Shown piece after piece: positions 1 to 8,656 of a stretch of 64,000 nt of DNA. The stretch lies in NCBI GenBank assembly GCA_041398025.1, contig JAWKVM010000005.1, positions 280,980 through 344,979 on the forward strand, written 5' to 3'. Source of the stretch: JANQPX01 sp041398025. GTDB lineage: Bacteria > Pseudomonadota > Alphaproteobacteria > Geminicoccales > Geminicoccaceae. The notes under the pieces are model-generated. The model saw nothing but the letters and a program-made list of their open reading frames with translations, was not told the DNA's origin and ran no database searches. Position 1 is the first letter of the stretch; each line of letters starts with the position of its first letter. Made by a program: the position numbers and the translations under genes.

Positions 1-1
1 T

Positions 2-1582
2 GGAAAAGCGTTTTTGGCCGGCATATCGGCAGCCATTCTTCTCTGCGGTGCGGTGGAAGCGAAGACCTTCCGCTACTCGACCACCGGCGACATTCTCGGT
101 CTCGACCCTCACATGAACAATGAGGGGCCGACCAACACCATGAAGAGCAATGTCTATGGCCGGCTGATCCATCGCCTGCCGGATCTGTCCCTCGAGCCCG
201 ATCTCGCCACAGAGTGGGAGCGCCTCGACGATACCACCTGGCGCTTCAAGCTGCGCGAAGGCGTGACCTTCCACAATGGCAATCCGTTCGCCGCCAACGA
301 CGTGCTCTACTCGTTCAGGCGCCAGGCCCAGGAAACGTCCGACATGGGCTTCGCCCTCACCTCGATCGAGGCGATCAATGCGATCGACGACTATACGATC
401 GAGATCAAGACCAAAGGGCCGGATCCGATCCTCCTCCTGAACCTGCCGAACTTCTACATCGTCGATGAAGAATACATGGAGGAGAACGACGCCTTCGAGG
501 TGATCCAGGCGGCGGGCAAGATCAATTTCGCCAATACCAACGCCAACGGCACCGGGCCGTTCAAGGTGGTCGAATGGGTGCAGGACAACAAGGTCGTGCT
601 GGAGCCGTTCGAGGGCTGGTGGAACCAGGAGAACCGGACGGACAACGTCACCCGCGCCGAGTTCACGCCGATCGCCAACGACGCCACGCGCGTCGCCGCT
701 CTCCTCTCCGGCGAGCTCGACCTGATCTACCCGGTGCCGCTGCAGGATATCGATCGTCTGAACGGTGATGGCAATATCGAGGTGCTGCAGGGGCCGGAGC
801 TGCGCACGATCTTCCTCGGTTTCGACCAGCATCGGGACGAGCTTCTCGACATGCCGGGCAGCGGCAAGAATCCGTTCAAGGACGTCCGGGTGAGGAAAGC
901 GTTCGCCCATGCGATCGACACCTCGGCGATCCAGCGCGTGGTGATGCGCGGTGCGTCGACGCCGACCGGCCTCATGGTGGCACCGGGCATCAACGGCTTT
1001 CAGGAGGACATGAACACGCCCTACGCCTATGATCCCGAGCAGGCGAAGGCGCTGCTCGCGGAGGCGGGCTACGCGGACGGCTTCACGGTCACCCTCGACT
1101 GCCCGAACGACCGCTACGTCAATGACGAGGCGATCTGCACCGCGGTCATCCCGATGCTGCAGCGGGTCGGCATCGACGTCACCCTGAATGCCCAGACCAA
1201 GTCCCTGCACTTCAACAAGATCGGCGAGGCCGAGGGCAACAACACCAGCTTCTTCATGCTCGGCTGGACGCCCGGCTCCTTCGACAGTCTGAACGTTCTG
1301 CAGAACATCATGACCGTGGACGGCGAAGGGCAGGGGGCCTGGAACTGCGGGCGCTACACCAATGCCGAGCTCGAGGAGCTCACCGATCAGATCGCGGTGA
1401 CGGTCGATGAGGCGGAGCGCAACGAGCTGATCAGGAAGGCTTTCCAGATCCATCAGGACGAGGTCGGCCATGTGCCGCTGCATCAGCAGGCGCTCGCCTG
1501 GGGTATTCGTACGGATACCGTGGAGAGCGTGATTCAGCGGCCTTTCAACGACGTCGACCTGCGCACGGTCGTCATGAAGTAG
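2..1582 (+). CDS. Dipeptide/oligopeptide-type ABC transporter substrate-binding protein (5' end outside window)
   Basis: Periplasmic solute receptor of the SBP_bac_5 family that hands a peptide-like ligand to the permeases encoded just downstream. The frame is open from base 2, and the first residues (GKAFLAGISAAILLCGAVEA) look like the hydrophobic core and cleavage region of a signal peptide, so the true start lies left of the window; the TTG at 14 is not a convincing start. The family signature REGVTFHNGNPFAANDV is present, as are the usual LDPH segment near the mature N-terminus and a C-terminal HVPLHQQ segment. It heads a five-gene transporter operon followed by an M20 peptidase. The ligand cannot be read from sequence; a peptide or amide is suggested only by context. 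Confidence 0.9.
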   Translation, partial: GKAFLAGISAAILLCGAVEAKTFRYSTTGDILGLDPHMNNEGPTNTMKSNVYGRLIHRLPDLSLEPDLATEWERLDDTTWRFKLREGVTFHNGNPFAANDVLYSFRRQAQETSDMGFALTSIEAINAIDDYTIEIKTKGPDPILLLNLPNFYIVDEEYMEENDAFEVIQAAGKINFANTNANGTGPFKVVEWVQDNKVVLEPFEGWWNQENRTDNVTRAEFTPIANDATRVAALLSGELDLIYPVPLQDIDRLNGDGNIEVLQGPELRTIFLGFDQHRDELLDMPGSGKNPFKDVRVRKAFAHAIDTSAIQRVVMRGASTPTGLMVAPGINGFQEDMNTPYAYDPEQAKALLAEAGYADGFTVTLDCPNDRYVNDEAICTAVIPMLQRVGIDVTLNAQTKSLHFNKIGEAEGNNTSFFMLGWTPGSFDSLNVLQNIMTVDGEGQGAWNCGRYTNAELEELTDQIAVTVDEAERNELIRKAFQIHQDEVGHVPLHQQALAWGIRTDTVESVIQRPFNDVDLRTVVMK

Positions 1583-1594
1583 GCTGTGGACGAT

Positions 1595-1624
1595 GCTCCG
1601 GGGTCGCAGGTCAGACTCCGGAGC
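1595..1624 (+). other. Intercistronic hairpin between binding-protein and permease genes
   Basis: An 11-base arm at 1595-1605 pairs with 1614-1624 (one G-T pair), leaving an 8-base loop. No T-run follows. A smaller hairpin, GTGCT-GGC-AGCAC (1637-1649), ends one base before the permease start. Hairpins at this position commonly stabilise the upstream binding-protein message so that it exceeds the permease message; that role is inference here. Confidence 0.5.
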
Positions 1625-1650
1625 GAAGTCCGCCAAGTGCTGGCAGCACC

Positions 1651-2640
1651 TTGATCGCGTTTATCATCCAGCGCCTGTTTCAGGCCGTTCTGGTCATGCT
1701 GGTGGTGGCGCTGATATCGTTTTCGCTGTTTCAGTTCGTCGGCGATCCCATCAACAACATGCTGGGTGTCGAAGCGACTATCGAGCAGCGCGAAGCTCTG
1801 CGCGAGCGCCTCGGCCTCAACGCTCCGATCCCCGTGCAGTTCGCGACCTGGGTCGGCAATGCGGTTCAGGGCGAGCTCGGCAAATCCTACCGCATGGGCA
1901 AGCCCGTCGCCGAGCTCATCGCCGAGCGGCTGCCGGCGACGCTGGAGCTGGTGGCGCTTTCCGCGGTGATCGCGCTGATCGTCGGCATCCCCATGGGCGT
2001 CTATACCGGGCTGCATCGGGAAAGCTGGCTCTCGAAATTCTTCCTGGCCGCGTCCCTGATCGGCATCTCGATTCCGACCTTCCTGATCGGCATTCTCCTG
2101 ATCCTGATCTTCGGTGTCTGGCTCGGCTGGCTGCCGACCTTCGGGCGTCAGGGACTGGTCGACATCGGCCTTTGGCAGACGAGCTTTTTGTCACTCAAAG
2201 GCTGGAGCCATATCATCATGCCGGCGGTGACGCTGGCGCTGTTTCAGCTCACCCTGATCATGCGCCTGGTGCGCGCCGAGATGCTGGAGGTGCTGAGGAC
2301 CGACTACATCAAATTTGCCCGCGCGCGCGGGCTTTCCAACCGCGCCGTGCATTTCGGCCATGCGCTCAAGAATACGCTCGTCCCCGTGATCACCATCACC
2401 GGCCTCCAGATCGGCTCCCTGCTCGCCTTTTCGATCATCACCGAGACGGTGTTTCAGTGGCCGGGCATGGGCCTTCTGATCATCCAGGCGATCTCCTTCG
2501 TCGATATCCCGATCATGTCCAGCTATCTGGTGCTGATCGCGCTGTTCTTCGTGGTGATCAACCTGATCGTCGATCTTCTCTACTACGCCGTCGATCCCCG
2601 GCTTCGGATCGAGCGGACGTCGTCGACGGGCGGAGCCTGA
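1651..2640 (+). CDS. ABC transporter permease, DppB/OppB type
   Basis: Inner-membrane permease of the BPD_transp_1 superfamily, 329 residues, the usual length. It begins MIAFIIQRLFQAVLVM, the typical first transmembrane segment of DppB-like proteins, and has a cytoplasmic EAA loop near residue 215-230 (DYIKFARARGLSNRAVHFGH) that contacts the ATPase. The start is a TTG at 1651 without a clear Shine-Dalgarno; alignment with the family N-terminus is the reason for choosing it. The stop overlaps the next ATG by one base (TGATG), indicating translational coupling with the second permease. Confidence 0.9.
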   Translation: MIAFIIQRLFQAVLVMLVVALISFSLFQFVGDPINNMLGVEATIEQREALRERLGLNAPIPVQFATWVGNAVQGELGKSYRMGKPVAELIAERLPATLELVALSAVIALIVGIPMGVYTGLHRESWLSKFFLAASLIGISIPTFLIGILLILIFGVWLGWLPTFGRQGLVDIGLWQTSFLSLKGWSHIIMPAVTLALFQLTLIMRLVRAEMLEVLRTDYIKFARARGLSNRAVHFGHALKNTLVPVITITGLQIGSLLAFSIITETVFQWPGMGLLIIQAISFVDIPIMSSYLVLIALFFVVINLIVDLLYYAVDPRLRIERTSSTGGA

Positions 2641-3602
2641 TGCAGACCATCGAGAGGACCGCCCAACCCGCTCATCGGCAATATCGGCTTGCGGATGCTG
2701 TCCGCCGATTTCTGGACGGCGACGTTTTTTACAGCTTCAAACGCTCGCCTGTGACCATCGTCGCCTTCGTCGTCACCGTTCTCATGTTCCTCGCCGCCAT
2801 CTTCGCCCCCTGGCTCGCGCCGCACGACACCAGTGATATCGCGAGCCTCGATCTGATGAACGCCTTTCGCCCGCCCGCCTGGGCGCAGGGCGGCGATCGG
2901 CTGTTTCCGCTGGGCACGGACGATCAGGGGCGCGACGTGCTCTCCGCGATCATGTTCGGGCTGCGCATTTCGCTGTTCGTCGGATTCGCCGCAGTGATCG
3001 TCGCCGCCGTGTTCGGCACGCTGCTCGGTTTGCTCTCAGGCTATGTCGGCGGCGTCCTCGACAGCATCATCATGCGCATCGCGGATATACAGCTTACCTT
3101 CCCGGCGATCCTGATCGCGCTGCTGTTCGACGGCATCGTGCGTTCCCTGATGTCCTCGGCCATGCACCGGGAGTTCAAGCTGATGGTCCTGGTGCTCGCC
3201 ATCGCCGCCTCCCAATGGGTGAACTTCGCGCGCACCGTGCGCGGCTCGACCATGGTGGAAAAGAACAAGGAATATGTGCAGGCCGCGCGCGTCATCGGCA
3301 TTCACCCCGTGCTGATCATGCTGCGCCACGTGCTGCCGAACGTCACCGGTCCGGTCCTGGTGATCGGCACCCTCAGTCTGGCGATCGCCATCCTGACGGA
3401 AGCGACGCTCTCCTTCCTCGGCGTCGGCGTGCCGGTCACGCAGCCCTCGCTCGGCACGCTGATCCGGATCGGCAACGACTTCCTGTTTTCCGGGGAATGG
3501 TGGATGACCATCTTTCCCGGTGTCGCGCTCGTCGTCCTGGTGCTCGCGGTCAATCTCCTCGGCGACTGGCTGCGCGACGCCTTGAACCCGAAGCTGAGAT
3601 AG
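2640..3602 (+). CDS. ABC transporter permease, DppC/OppC type
   Basis: Second inner-membrane subunit, 320 residues. The N-terminal ~40 residues are cytoplasmic, followed by an OppC_N-like first membrane helix (PVTIVAFVVTVLMFLAAIF) and a periplasmic stretch before the BPD_transp_1 core. The EAA loop reads EYVQAARVIGIHPVLIMLRH. The ATG at 2640 overlaps the stop of the preceding permease. A longer reading of the same frame back to 1593 exists but lies inside the other permease and is not credible. It pairs with the 1651-2640 product to form the membrane channel. Confidence 0.9.
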   Translation: MQTIERTAQPAHRQYRLADAVRRFLDGDVFYSFKRSPVTIVAFVVTVLMFLAAIFAPWLAPHDTSDIASLDLMNAFRPPAWAQGGDRLFPLGTDDQGRDVLSAIMFGLRISLFVGFAAVIVAAVFGTLLGLLSGYVGGVLDSIIMRIADIQLTFPAILIALLFDGIVRSLMSSAMHREFKLMVLVLAIAASQWVNFARTVRGSTMVEKNKEYVQAARVIGIHPVLIMLRHVLPNVTGPVLVIGTLSLAIAILTEATLSFLGVGVPVTQPSLGTLIRIGNDFLFSGEWWMTIFPGVALVVLVLAVNLLGDWLRDALNPKLR

Positions 3603-3606
3603 CGGC

Positions 3607-4620
3607 ATGGCACTTTTGGAGGTCGAGCATCTCAGAATCGAATTCCCGACCCGCCGGGGCACGCTGGTCGCCGTCGACGATATTTCCTTCACGATCGAAG
3701 AGGGCGAGGTGCTGGGCGTCGTTGGCGAGAGCGGCGCTGGCAAGTCGCTTACCGGGGCGTCGATCATCGGTCTTCTCGAACCACCCGGGCGCATTGCCGA
3801 CGGCATCATCCGCCTGAACGGCAGACGCATCGACAATCTGTCCTATGAAGAGATGCGCCGCATCCGCGGCCGCGAGATCGGCGCGATCTTTCAGGACCCG
3901 CTCACCAGCCTGAACCCGCTCTACACGGTCGGCCGTCAGTTGGTCGAAACGATTCAAACACATACGAACCTCGGCACCGGCGCGGCTCGCACCCGCGCGG
4001 TCGAACTCTTGAGCGAGGTCGGAATCCCGGCGCCCGACCGTCGGATCGACGGCTTTCCGCACGAGTTCTCCGGCGGCATGCGCCAGCGCGTGGTCATCGC
4101 GCTTGCGCTCGCTGCCAATCCCAAGCTGATCGTCGCGGACGAGCCCACAACTGCCCTCGACGTCTCGATCCAGGCGCAGATCATCGCGCTTTTGAAGCGC
4201 CTTTGCCGCGAGCATGGTGCTGCCGTCATGCTGATTACCCACGACATGGGCGTGATCGCCGAGACAGCCGACCGCGTCGCTGTCATGTATGCCGGCCGCA
4301 TCGCCGAAATCGGTCCGGTGCTGGATGTGGTCAAGCATCCAAGTCACCCTTACACCGAAGGCCTCATGGGCTCGATTCCGATCATCGGCCACCGCCTCGA
4401 ACGTCTCACGCAGATCGACGGCGCCATGCCGCGGCTCAACCAGATCCCCAAAGGCTGCGCCTTCAACCCCCGCTGCCCCAAAGCCTTCGATCGTTGCCGC
4501 GAGGAACGCCCCGACCTCCTGCCCGCCGGCCCCACCCAATCCGCCTGCTGGCAGGCAGCGCCTGCAGGCTTGACTTGGACCTCGACACCTCCCGCAGCGC
4601 CGGTGAGCCAGCATGACTGA
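3607..4620 (+). CDS. ABC transporter ATPase, DppD/OppD type
   Basis: First nucleotide-binding subunit, 337 residues. Visible motifs: Walker A GESGAGKS (about residue 40), ABC signature FSGGMRQR, Walker B LIVADEPTTALD, switch histidine in LITHDMG, and the C-terminal oligopeptide-transporter Cys cluster (CAFNPRCPKAFDRC), which in related proteins binds an iron-sulfur cluster. The C-terminal ~20 residues (TWTSTPPAAPVSQHD region) are encoded by one arm of an inverted repeat that straddles the junction with the next gene. It overlaps that gene by 8 bases. Confidence 0.92.
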   Translation: MALLEVEHLRIEFPTRRGTLVAVDDISFTIEEGEVLGVVGESGAGKSLTGASIIGLLEPPGRIADGIIRLNGRRIDNLSYEEMRRIRGREIGAIFQDPLTSLNPLYTVGRQLVETIQTHTNLGTGAARTRAVELLSEVGIPAPDRRIDGFPHEFSGGMRQRVVIALALAANPKLIVADEPTTALDVSIQAQIIALLKRLCREHGAAVMLITHDMGVIAETADRVAVMYAGRIAEIGPVLDVVKHPSHPYTEGLMGSIPIIGHRLERLTQIDGAMPRLNQIPKGCAFNPRCPKAFDRCREERPDLLPAGPTQSACWQAAPAGLTWTSTPPAAPVSQHD

Positions 4621-4659
4621 CACAGCCGCAGCGCGGGGTGTCGAGGTCCAAATCAAGCC
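4567..4659. repeat. 23-base inverted repeat across the dppD-like/dppF-like junction
   Basis: Bases 4567-4589 are the reverse complement of 4637-4659 with one mismatch; the 47-base loop holds the stop of the first ATPase gene and the start codon of the second. A nearly identical 19-base copy (one C fewer) lies at 60732-60750 between leuC and leuD. This looks like a short interspersed element that has become part of both reading frames. Confidence 0.6.
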
Positions 4660-5683
4660 CGTCGGCGCTGCCGACCTGGTGGTCGCCGATGACCTGGGGA
4701 AGAAATTTGATATTTCGCCGCCGCTGCTGAACCGGGTGATCGAGAGGCAGGGGCGGGTCGCGCTCAAGGCGGTGGACGGGGTGAGTTTTTCCATCCCCAA
4801 GGGCACGACCTTCAGCCTGGTGGGCGAGAGCGGCTGCGGCAAGTCGACGGTGGCGCGGCTGCTGGTCGGGCTTTATGCGCCGACCTCGGGACGGATTCTG
4901 TTCGACGGGGTCGACATGGCGGCGGCGCGCTCGCGCGCGGAGGACAAGGCGCTGCGGTCGCGCCTGCAGATGATCTTTCAGGACCCCTATGCCAGCCTCA
5001 ACCCGCGCTGGCGCGTGCGCGACATCATCGCCGAGCCTATCCGCGCCTTCGATCTCGTGAGCGCCGAGGCTCTGGACGAGAGGGTAGGGGAGCTGCTGAC
5101 TCAGGTCGGCCTCAGCCCCGCGGATGGCGAGAAGTTTCCGCATGAATTTTCCGGAGGTCAGCGCCAGCGCATCTCGATCGCGCGCGCGCTCGCCGGTGAG
5201 CCGGAGTTCCTGGTCTGCGACGAGCCGACCTCGGCGCTCGACGTCTCGGTGCAGGCGCAGATCCTGAACCTGATGAAGGACCTGCAGCGCAAGCTCGGCC
5301 TCACCTACCTCTTCATCAGCCACAACCTCGCCGTGGTCGACCACATCTCGGACCGCATCGGTGTGATGTATCTCGGCCGGCTTAGCGAGGTTGCGAGCCG
5401 GGACGCGGTCTTCATGCGCCCGCGTCACCCCTATACGCGCCTTCTTCTCGATACGATCCCCGATCTGGACATGACCGGGCGCGAGCGCGTGCCGGTCGCC
5501 GGCGAAGTGCCGAGCCCGATCAACCCGCCCACGGGCTGCGCCTTCCACCCGCGCTGCCCCTTCGCCAATGACCGCTGCAAACAGGAGCGCCCCGACTTGC
5601 TGACCGCCCCCGAAGACGGCGCCCAGATCGCCTGCCACGCCTTCCAGGAAGGCCGCCTGCCAGCGGCAGGAGGCCGGACTTGA
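4613..5683 (+). CDS. ABC transporter ATPase, DppF/OppF type
   Basis: Second nucleotide-binding subunit, 356 residues. Motifs: Walker A GESGCGKST (about residue 71), signature FSGGQRQR, Walker B LVCDEPTSALD, switch histidine ISHNLAVV, and the C-terminal CAFHPRCPFANDRC Cys cluster. The first ~25 residues precede the usual ATPase start (VADDLGKKFD) and are partly encoded by the right arm of the inverted repeat, so the N-terminal extension may be a repeat-derived addition. The next gene starts in a 4-base ATGA-type overlap (5680-5683), so the peptidase belongs to the same operon. Confidence 0.92.
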   Translation: MTDTAAARGVEVQIKPVGAADLVVADDLGKKFDISPPLLNRVIERQGRVALKAVDGVSFSIPKGTTFSLVGESGCGKSTVARLLVGLYAPTSGRILFDGVDMAAARSRAEDKALRSRLQMIFQDPYASLNPRWRVRDIIAEPIRAFDLVSAEALDERVGELLTQVGLSPADGEKFPHEFSGGQRQRISIARALAGEPEFLVCDEPTSALDVSVQAQILNLMKDLQRKLGLTYLFISHNLAVVDHISDRIGVMYLGRLSEVASRDAVFMRPRHPYTRLLLDTIPDLDMTGRERVPVAGEVPSPINPPTGCAFHPRCPFANDRCKQERPDLLTAPEDGAQIACHAFQEGRLPAAGGRT

Positions 5684-7063
5684 CCTCGACACGCGACGAA
5701 GCGCTGGCGGCAGCGCGTGCCCATTTCGATGGCGGAAACTTTCAGGCCGATCTGACCAGGCGCATTGCGATGGCGACGGAGAGCCAGGAGCCTTCGCAGC
5801 GGCAGGAGCTCTATCGCTATCTGCTGTCGGAGATCGGACCCTGGCTTCGGCGCTACGACTTCGCGATCGAGCTGTTCGACAATCCTGATCCTGCCGGCGG
5901 GCCATTTCTGCTCGCGACCCGTCACGAGGACGACGACGCCACCACGCTGCTCACTTACGGCCATGGCGACGTGGTGCGCGGCATTCCAGAGCAATGGCGG
6001 GACGGGCTCGATCCGTGGACCATTACGGTCGAGGATGATCGCTGGTATGGGCGCGGCACCGCCGACAACAAGGGCCAGCACAGCATCATCATGGCGGCGC
6101 TCGCCCAGGTGATCGAGACGCGCGGCCGGCTCGGTTTCAATGCGAAAGTGCTGATCGAGACCGGCGAGGAGATCGGCTCACCCGGGCTCCGCACGTTCTG
6201 CGAGCAACAGAACGAAAAACTCGCCGCCGACCTGTTCCTCGCCTCCGACGGTCCGCGCCAATCGCCGGGCAAAGCCGACATCTCCCTCGGCAATCGCGGC
6301 GGGATTTCCTTCGACCTGATCGTGAATCTCCGTGAAGGCAGCCGCCACTCTGGCCACTATGGCGGTCTGATCGAGGACCCCGGCATCACGCTCGCCCACG
6401 CGCTCGCCACGATCACCGATCGCCGGGGGCGAATCCTGGTGAAGGACTGGCTGCCGACCTCGGTCCCGGACAGCGTGACCGAGGTGCTGCGCGCACTCGC
6501 GCTCGATGCTGGCGACGCGTCGCTGGTCGGTCCGGCCGATTGGGGCGAGCCGGGGTTGACGCCTGCCGAGAAGGTGCTGGGCTGGACCGGGTTCATCATC
6601 CTCGCCTTCATCACCGGCCGGCCCGAGAATCCGGTGAACGGCGTCCAGCCCGAGGCACGCGCGCGCTGCCAGATCCGCTTCACCGCTGACGTCGACGAAG
6701 CCGACCTGCTGCCGGCGCTCCGCCGTCATCTCGATGAGCAGGGTTTTCCCCAGGTCGAGATCAGACCCGCCGGCCACGCCAGCTTTCCCGCCTGGCGCAC
6801 CGATCCCGACAATCCATGGGTCGACTGGACCCTGACCTCATTGACCGAGACGCTCGACTACCGGCCGAACCTCATCCCCAATTCCTCGGGCGGCCTGCCG
6901 AGCGGATTTTTGCGGACGCTGGAACTCCCCGTGATCTGGATTCACGCACTCCTATGGCGGCTGCCGTCAGCACGGACCGGACGAGCATCTCCTCGTCGGT
7001 GCCACGCGCGAAGGGCTCGAGATCATGACGGGGCTTTTCTGGGACCTGGGCGTCTCGCGTTAG
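5680..7063 (+). CDS. M20-family metallopeptidase, C-terminus frameshifted by one base
   Basis: Di-zinc peptidase/deacylase of the M20 (ArgE/DapE/CPG2) family, probably cytoplasmic and acting on the imported peptide or amide. Motifs: metal-binding YGHGDVV, GRGTADNKGQ, the general-base pair in ETGEEIGS, and LASDGPR. The continuous frame runs to 7131, but its last ~60 residues are not family-like. Removing the A at 6944 turns IHALLW into IPHSYGGCRQHGPDEHLL and ends the protein at the TAG at 7061-7063 (460 residues), restoring the final metal-binding His. The stretch just before (6898-6925) may be off by a further codon. Either the gene is recently inactivated or there is a base-call error. Start chosen from the ATGA overlap. 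Confidence 0.85.
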
Positions 7064-7082
7064 ACCTGCCGTTGTCCGTCGA

Positions 7083-7725
7083 TCATCCGCGGCCTTCGAG
7101 CTCGGCGATCAGCGCGTCTGTCGTGACCTGACGGCAATAGCCCTTGATCGTGCGGATGGAATTGTCGTGCCGTTCCTGGCTGAGGCTGGCGCAGGCATCG
7201 GTCACCTGCGTGACCAGATAGCCGAGATCGCAGGCATCGCGGATGGCGCTCCACGCACTGATCGGTGAGCAGGCCGGCGATCACCAACTGCTTCACGCCA
7301 AGATTGCGCAAGATGTAGTCGATATGGGTCGAGACGAAGACCGAGGACGAGGTCTTGGGCAGCCAGATCTCGTCTCCGGCGGGTGCGATCGCGTCGATCA
7401 CGCGGCCGTCCCAGGACCCCTTCGGCACATGGAAGCCGGTGATCTTGTAGTCGAGGCTGCGGTCCCGGCCGTCGGCGGTCAGGCTCTCGATCGTCGTGTA
7501 CAGGACCTCGACGCCGGCCGCGCGGGCAGCGCTTTGCAGCCGCCGCATGTTCGGAACCGTGCTTTGCTCGAGCATCCGGAAATGCCAGCCATAAGTTGCT
7601 TCGAATGCCTCGTCGGTCAGGCCTGCAAACTCGCCTCCTTGTCGATGCGCACAGAAATTCTGCACGTCGATGAACAGCAGGGCCGACTGCTCCGGCTGCA
7701 GGGGAACGTCGCGCGTCAGGGTCAT
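7083..7725 (-). CDS. Isochorismatase-like cysteine hydrolase, frameshifted by a 2-base deletion
   Basis: Cytoplasmic amidase-type hydrolase of the isochorismatase/nicotinamidase/N-carbamoylsarcosine amidase superfamily. The Asp-Lys-Cys catalytic triad is visible in FIDVQNFC, LPKTSSSVF and LTDQCVE. Right after the catalytic Cys the frame is lost: inserting two bases (AG in GAGAGC, about 7250) gives a normal C-terminus (AIRDACDLGYLVTQVTDACA) ending with a TGA at 7085-7083, 214 residues in all. Without the repair, the reading ends at 7060 in nonsense sequence. It starts one base after the stop of the upstream formylglutamate amidohydrolase-like gene, so the two are coupled. Substrate unknown. 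Confidence 0.82.
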
Positions 7726-7726
7726 G

Positions 7727-8482
7727 TCAAAGCGTCTCCGCGAAGCTGCCGATCGCATCGGCCAGGATCGATGCCCATGCGGCGATGTCCTCGTCGCTCC
7801 TGAGGTGATTGTTGCGCACTTCGATCAGGCTGTGCGGCAGGTCTCGCGTCTCGGCATGCTGCGGGATGAACCAGTCCGACTCGTCCTCGATCTGGTAGGG
7901 CTGGTCGAAGCCGATGACCAGATCGCCGTTCCTGCGGCCGACATTCCGAGCCAGGACCTTCGACGTCACACTGTCCCGACGGCTGAGAAAGCTGACGTCC
8001 CAAGGCCGAACCACGCCCCCGAAGACCGGTGTGAAGCTGTGGATCGAAAACGCGGCCTTGCCGTGCCCCCGATCGAGCACGGCGCCGACGGTGCGATCGA
8101 ACGGCATGAAGATGGCCTCGATGCGCGCCCGCCGCTGGTCATCGGTGAGGCCTCTGTTCCCTGGAACTGTGACCTGATCGCTGATCTCCGGCACGGAGTC
8201 GGGCGCGTCGAGCGGGCGGTTGCAGTCGATCACCAGGCGGCTGTAGCGCTGCAGTACCGTGGTCGTGCCGAGCCGTTCCGCAAGCAGTCTCGACAGATGG
8301 CCCGCACCGATGTCCAAGGCGATGTGATCGTCGAGATGGGGCGCATGGAGACCGAGCGACCCGAGGCTTCGGGGGATGACCCGCCCGGCATGCTCGCAAA
8401 CCAGGACGACCGGATAGTCCGAGGCCTCGTTCACGATCTCGACGGGTGGCGGATCATCCGGCCCGAGAAGCGTTGCTGTCAT
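7727..8482 (-). CDS. N-formylglutamate amidohydrolase family protein
   Basis: A 251-residue member of the N-formylglutamate amidohydrolase family (HutG-like), zinc-type hydrolases that cleave N-formyl or other N-acyl amino acids. Typical features: VVLVCEHAGRVIP near residue 30, DDHIALDIGA, RYSRLVIDCNRPL, the central AAFSIHSFTPVFGG, and a C-terminal EVRNNHL stretch. The frame is open back to 8575, but MTATLLGPDD at 8482 matches the family start and avoids 31 unmatched residues. It is divergent from the glutamine-synthetase-like gene (174-base shared upstream region) and co-transcribed with the cysteine hydrolase. Confidence 0.85.
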   Translation of the reverse strand: MTATLLGPDDPPPVEIVNEASDYPVVLVCEHAGRVIPRSLGSLGLHAPHLDDHIALDIGAGHLSRLLAERLGTTTVLQRYSRLVIDCNRPLDAPDSVPEISDQVTVPGNRGLTDDQRRARIEAIFMPFDRTVGAVLDRGHGKAAFSIHSFTPVFGGVVRPWDVSFLSRRDSVTSKVLARNVGRRNGDLVIGFDQPYQIEDESDWFIPQHAETRDLPHSLIEVRNNHLRSDEDIAAWASILADAIGSFAETL

Positions 8483-8554
8483 TCGCCCACCTCCGATCGC
8501 GCATGGCTTCAACCTTCCGTCGACGGTTGTCTGGATCTCATGCGCAGAGCACCG

Positions 8555-8585
8555 TTGATCCGTTCGATCTCTCATGGGCTATAGT
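8555..8585 (+). promoter_or_regulatory. Possible sigma-70 promoter for the glutamine-synthetase-like gene
   Basis: TTGATC (8555-8560) and TATAGT (8580-8585) lie 19 bases apart, about 70 bases upstream of the ATG at 8657. The spacing is longer than the optimal 17, so this is only a candidate within the divergent 8483-8656 intergenic region. Confidence 0.3.
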
Positions 8586-8656
8586 GAGCAGCGATCGAGA
8601 TCATGCCAAGGGTGGGCGAAGATGGAATGCGTCGGACGGGCGGGAAGGAAAGAACA

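Noticed and set aside
3550..5905. Two long minus-strand open frames across the ABC ATPase genes
   Set aside because: They are complementary shadows of clear Walker-motif proteins and contain no domains.
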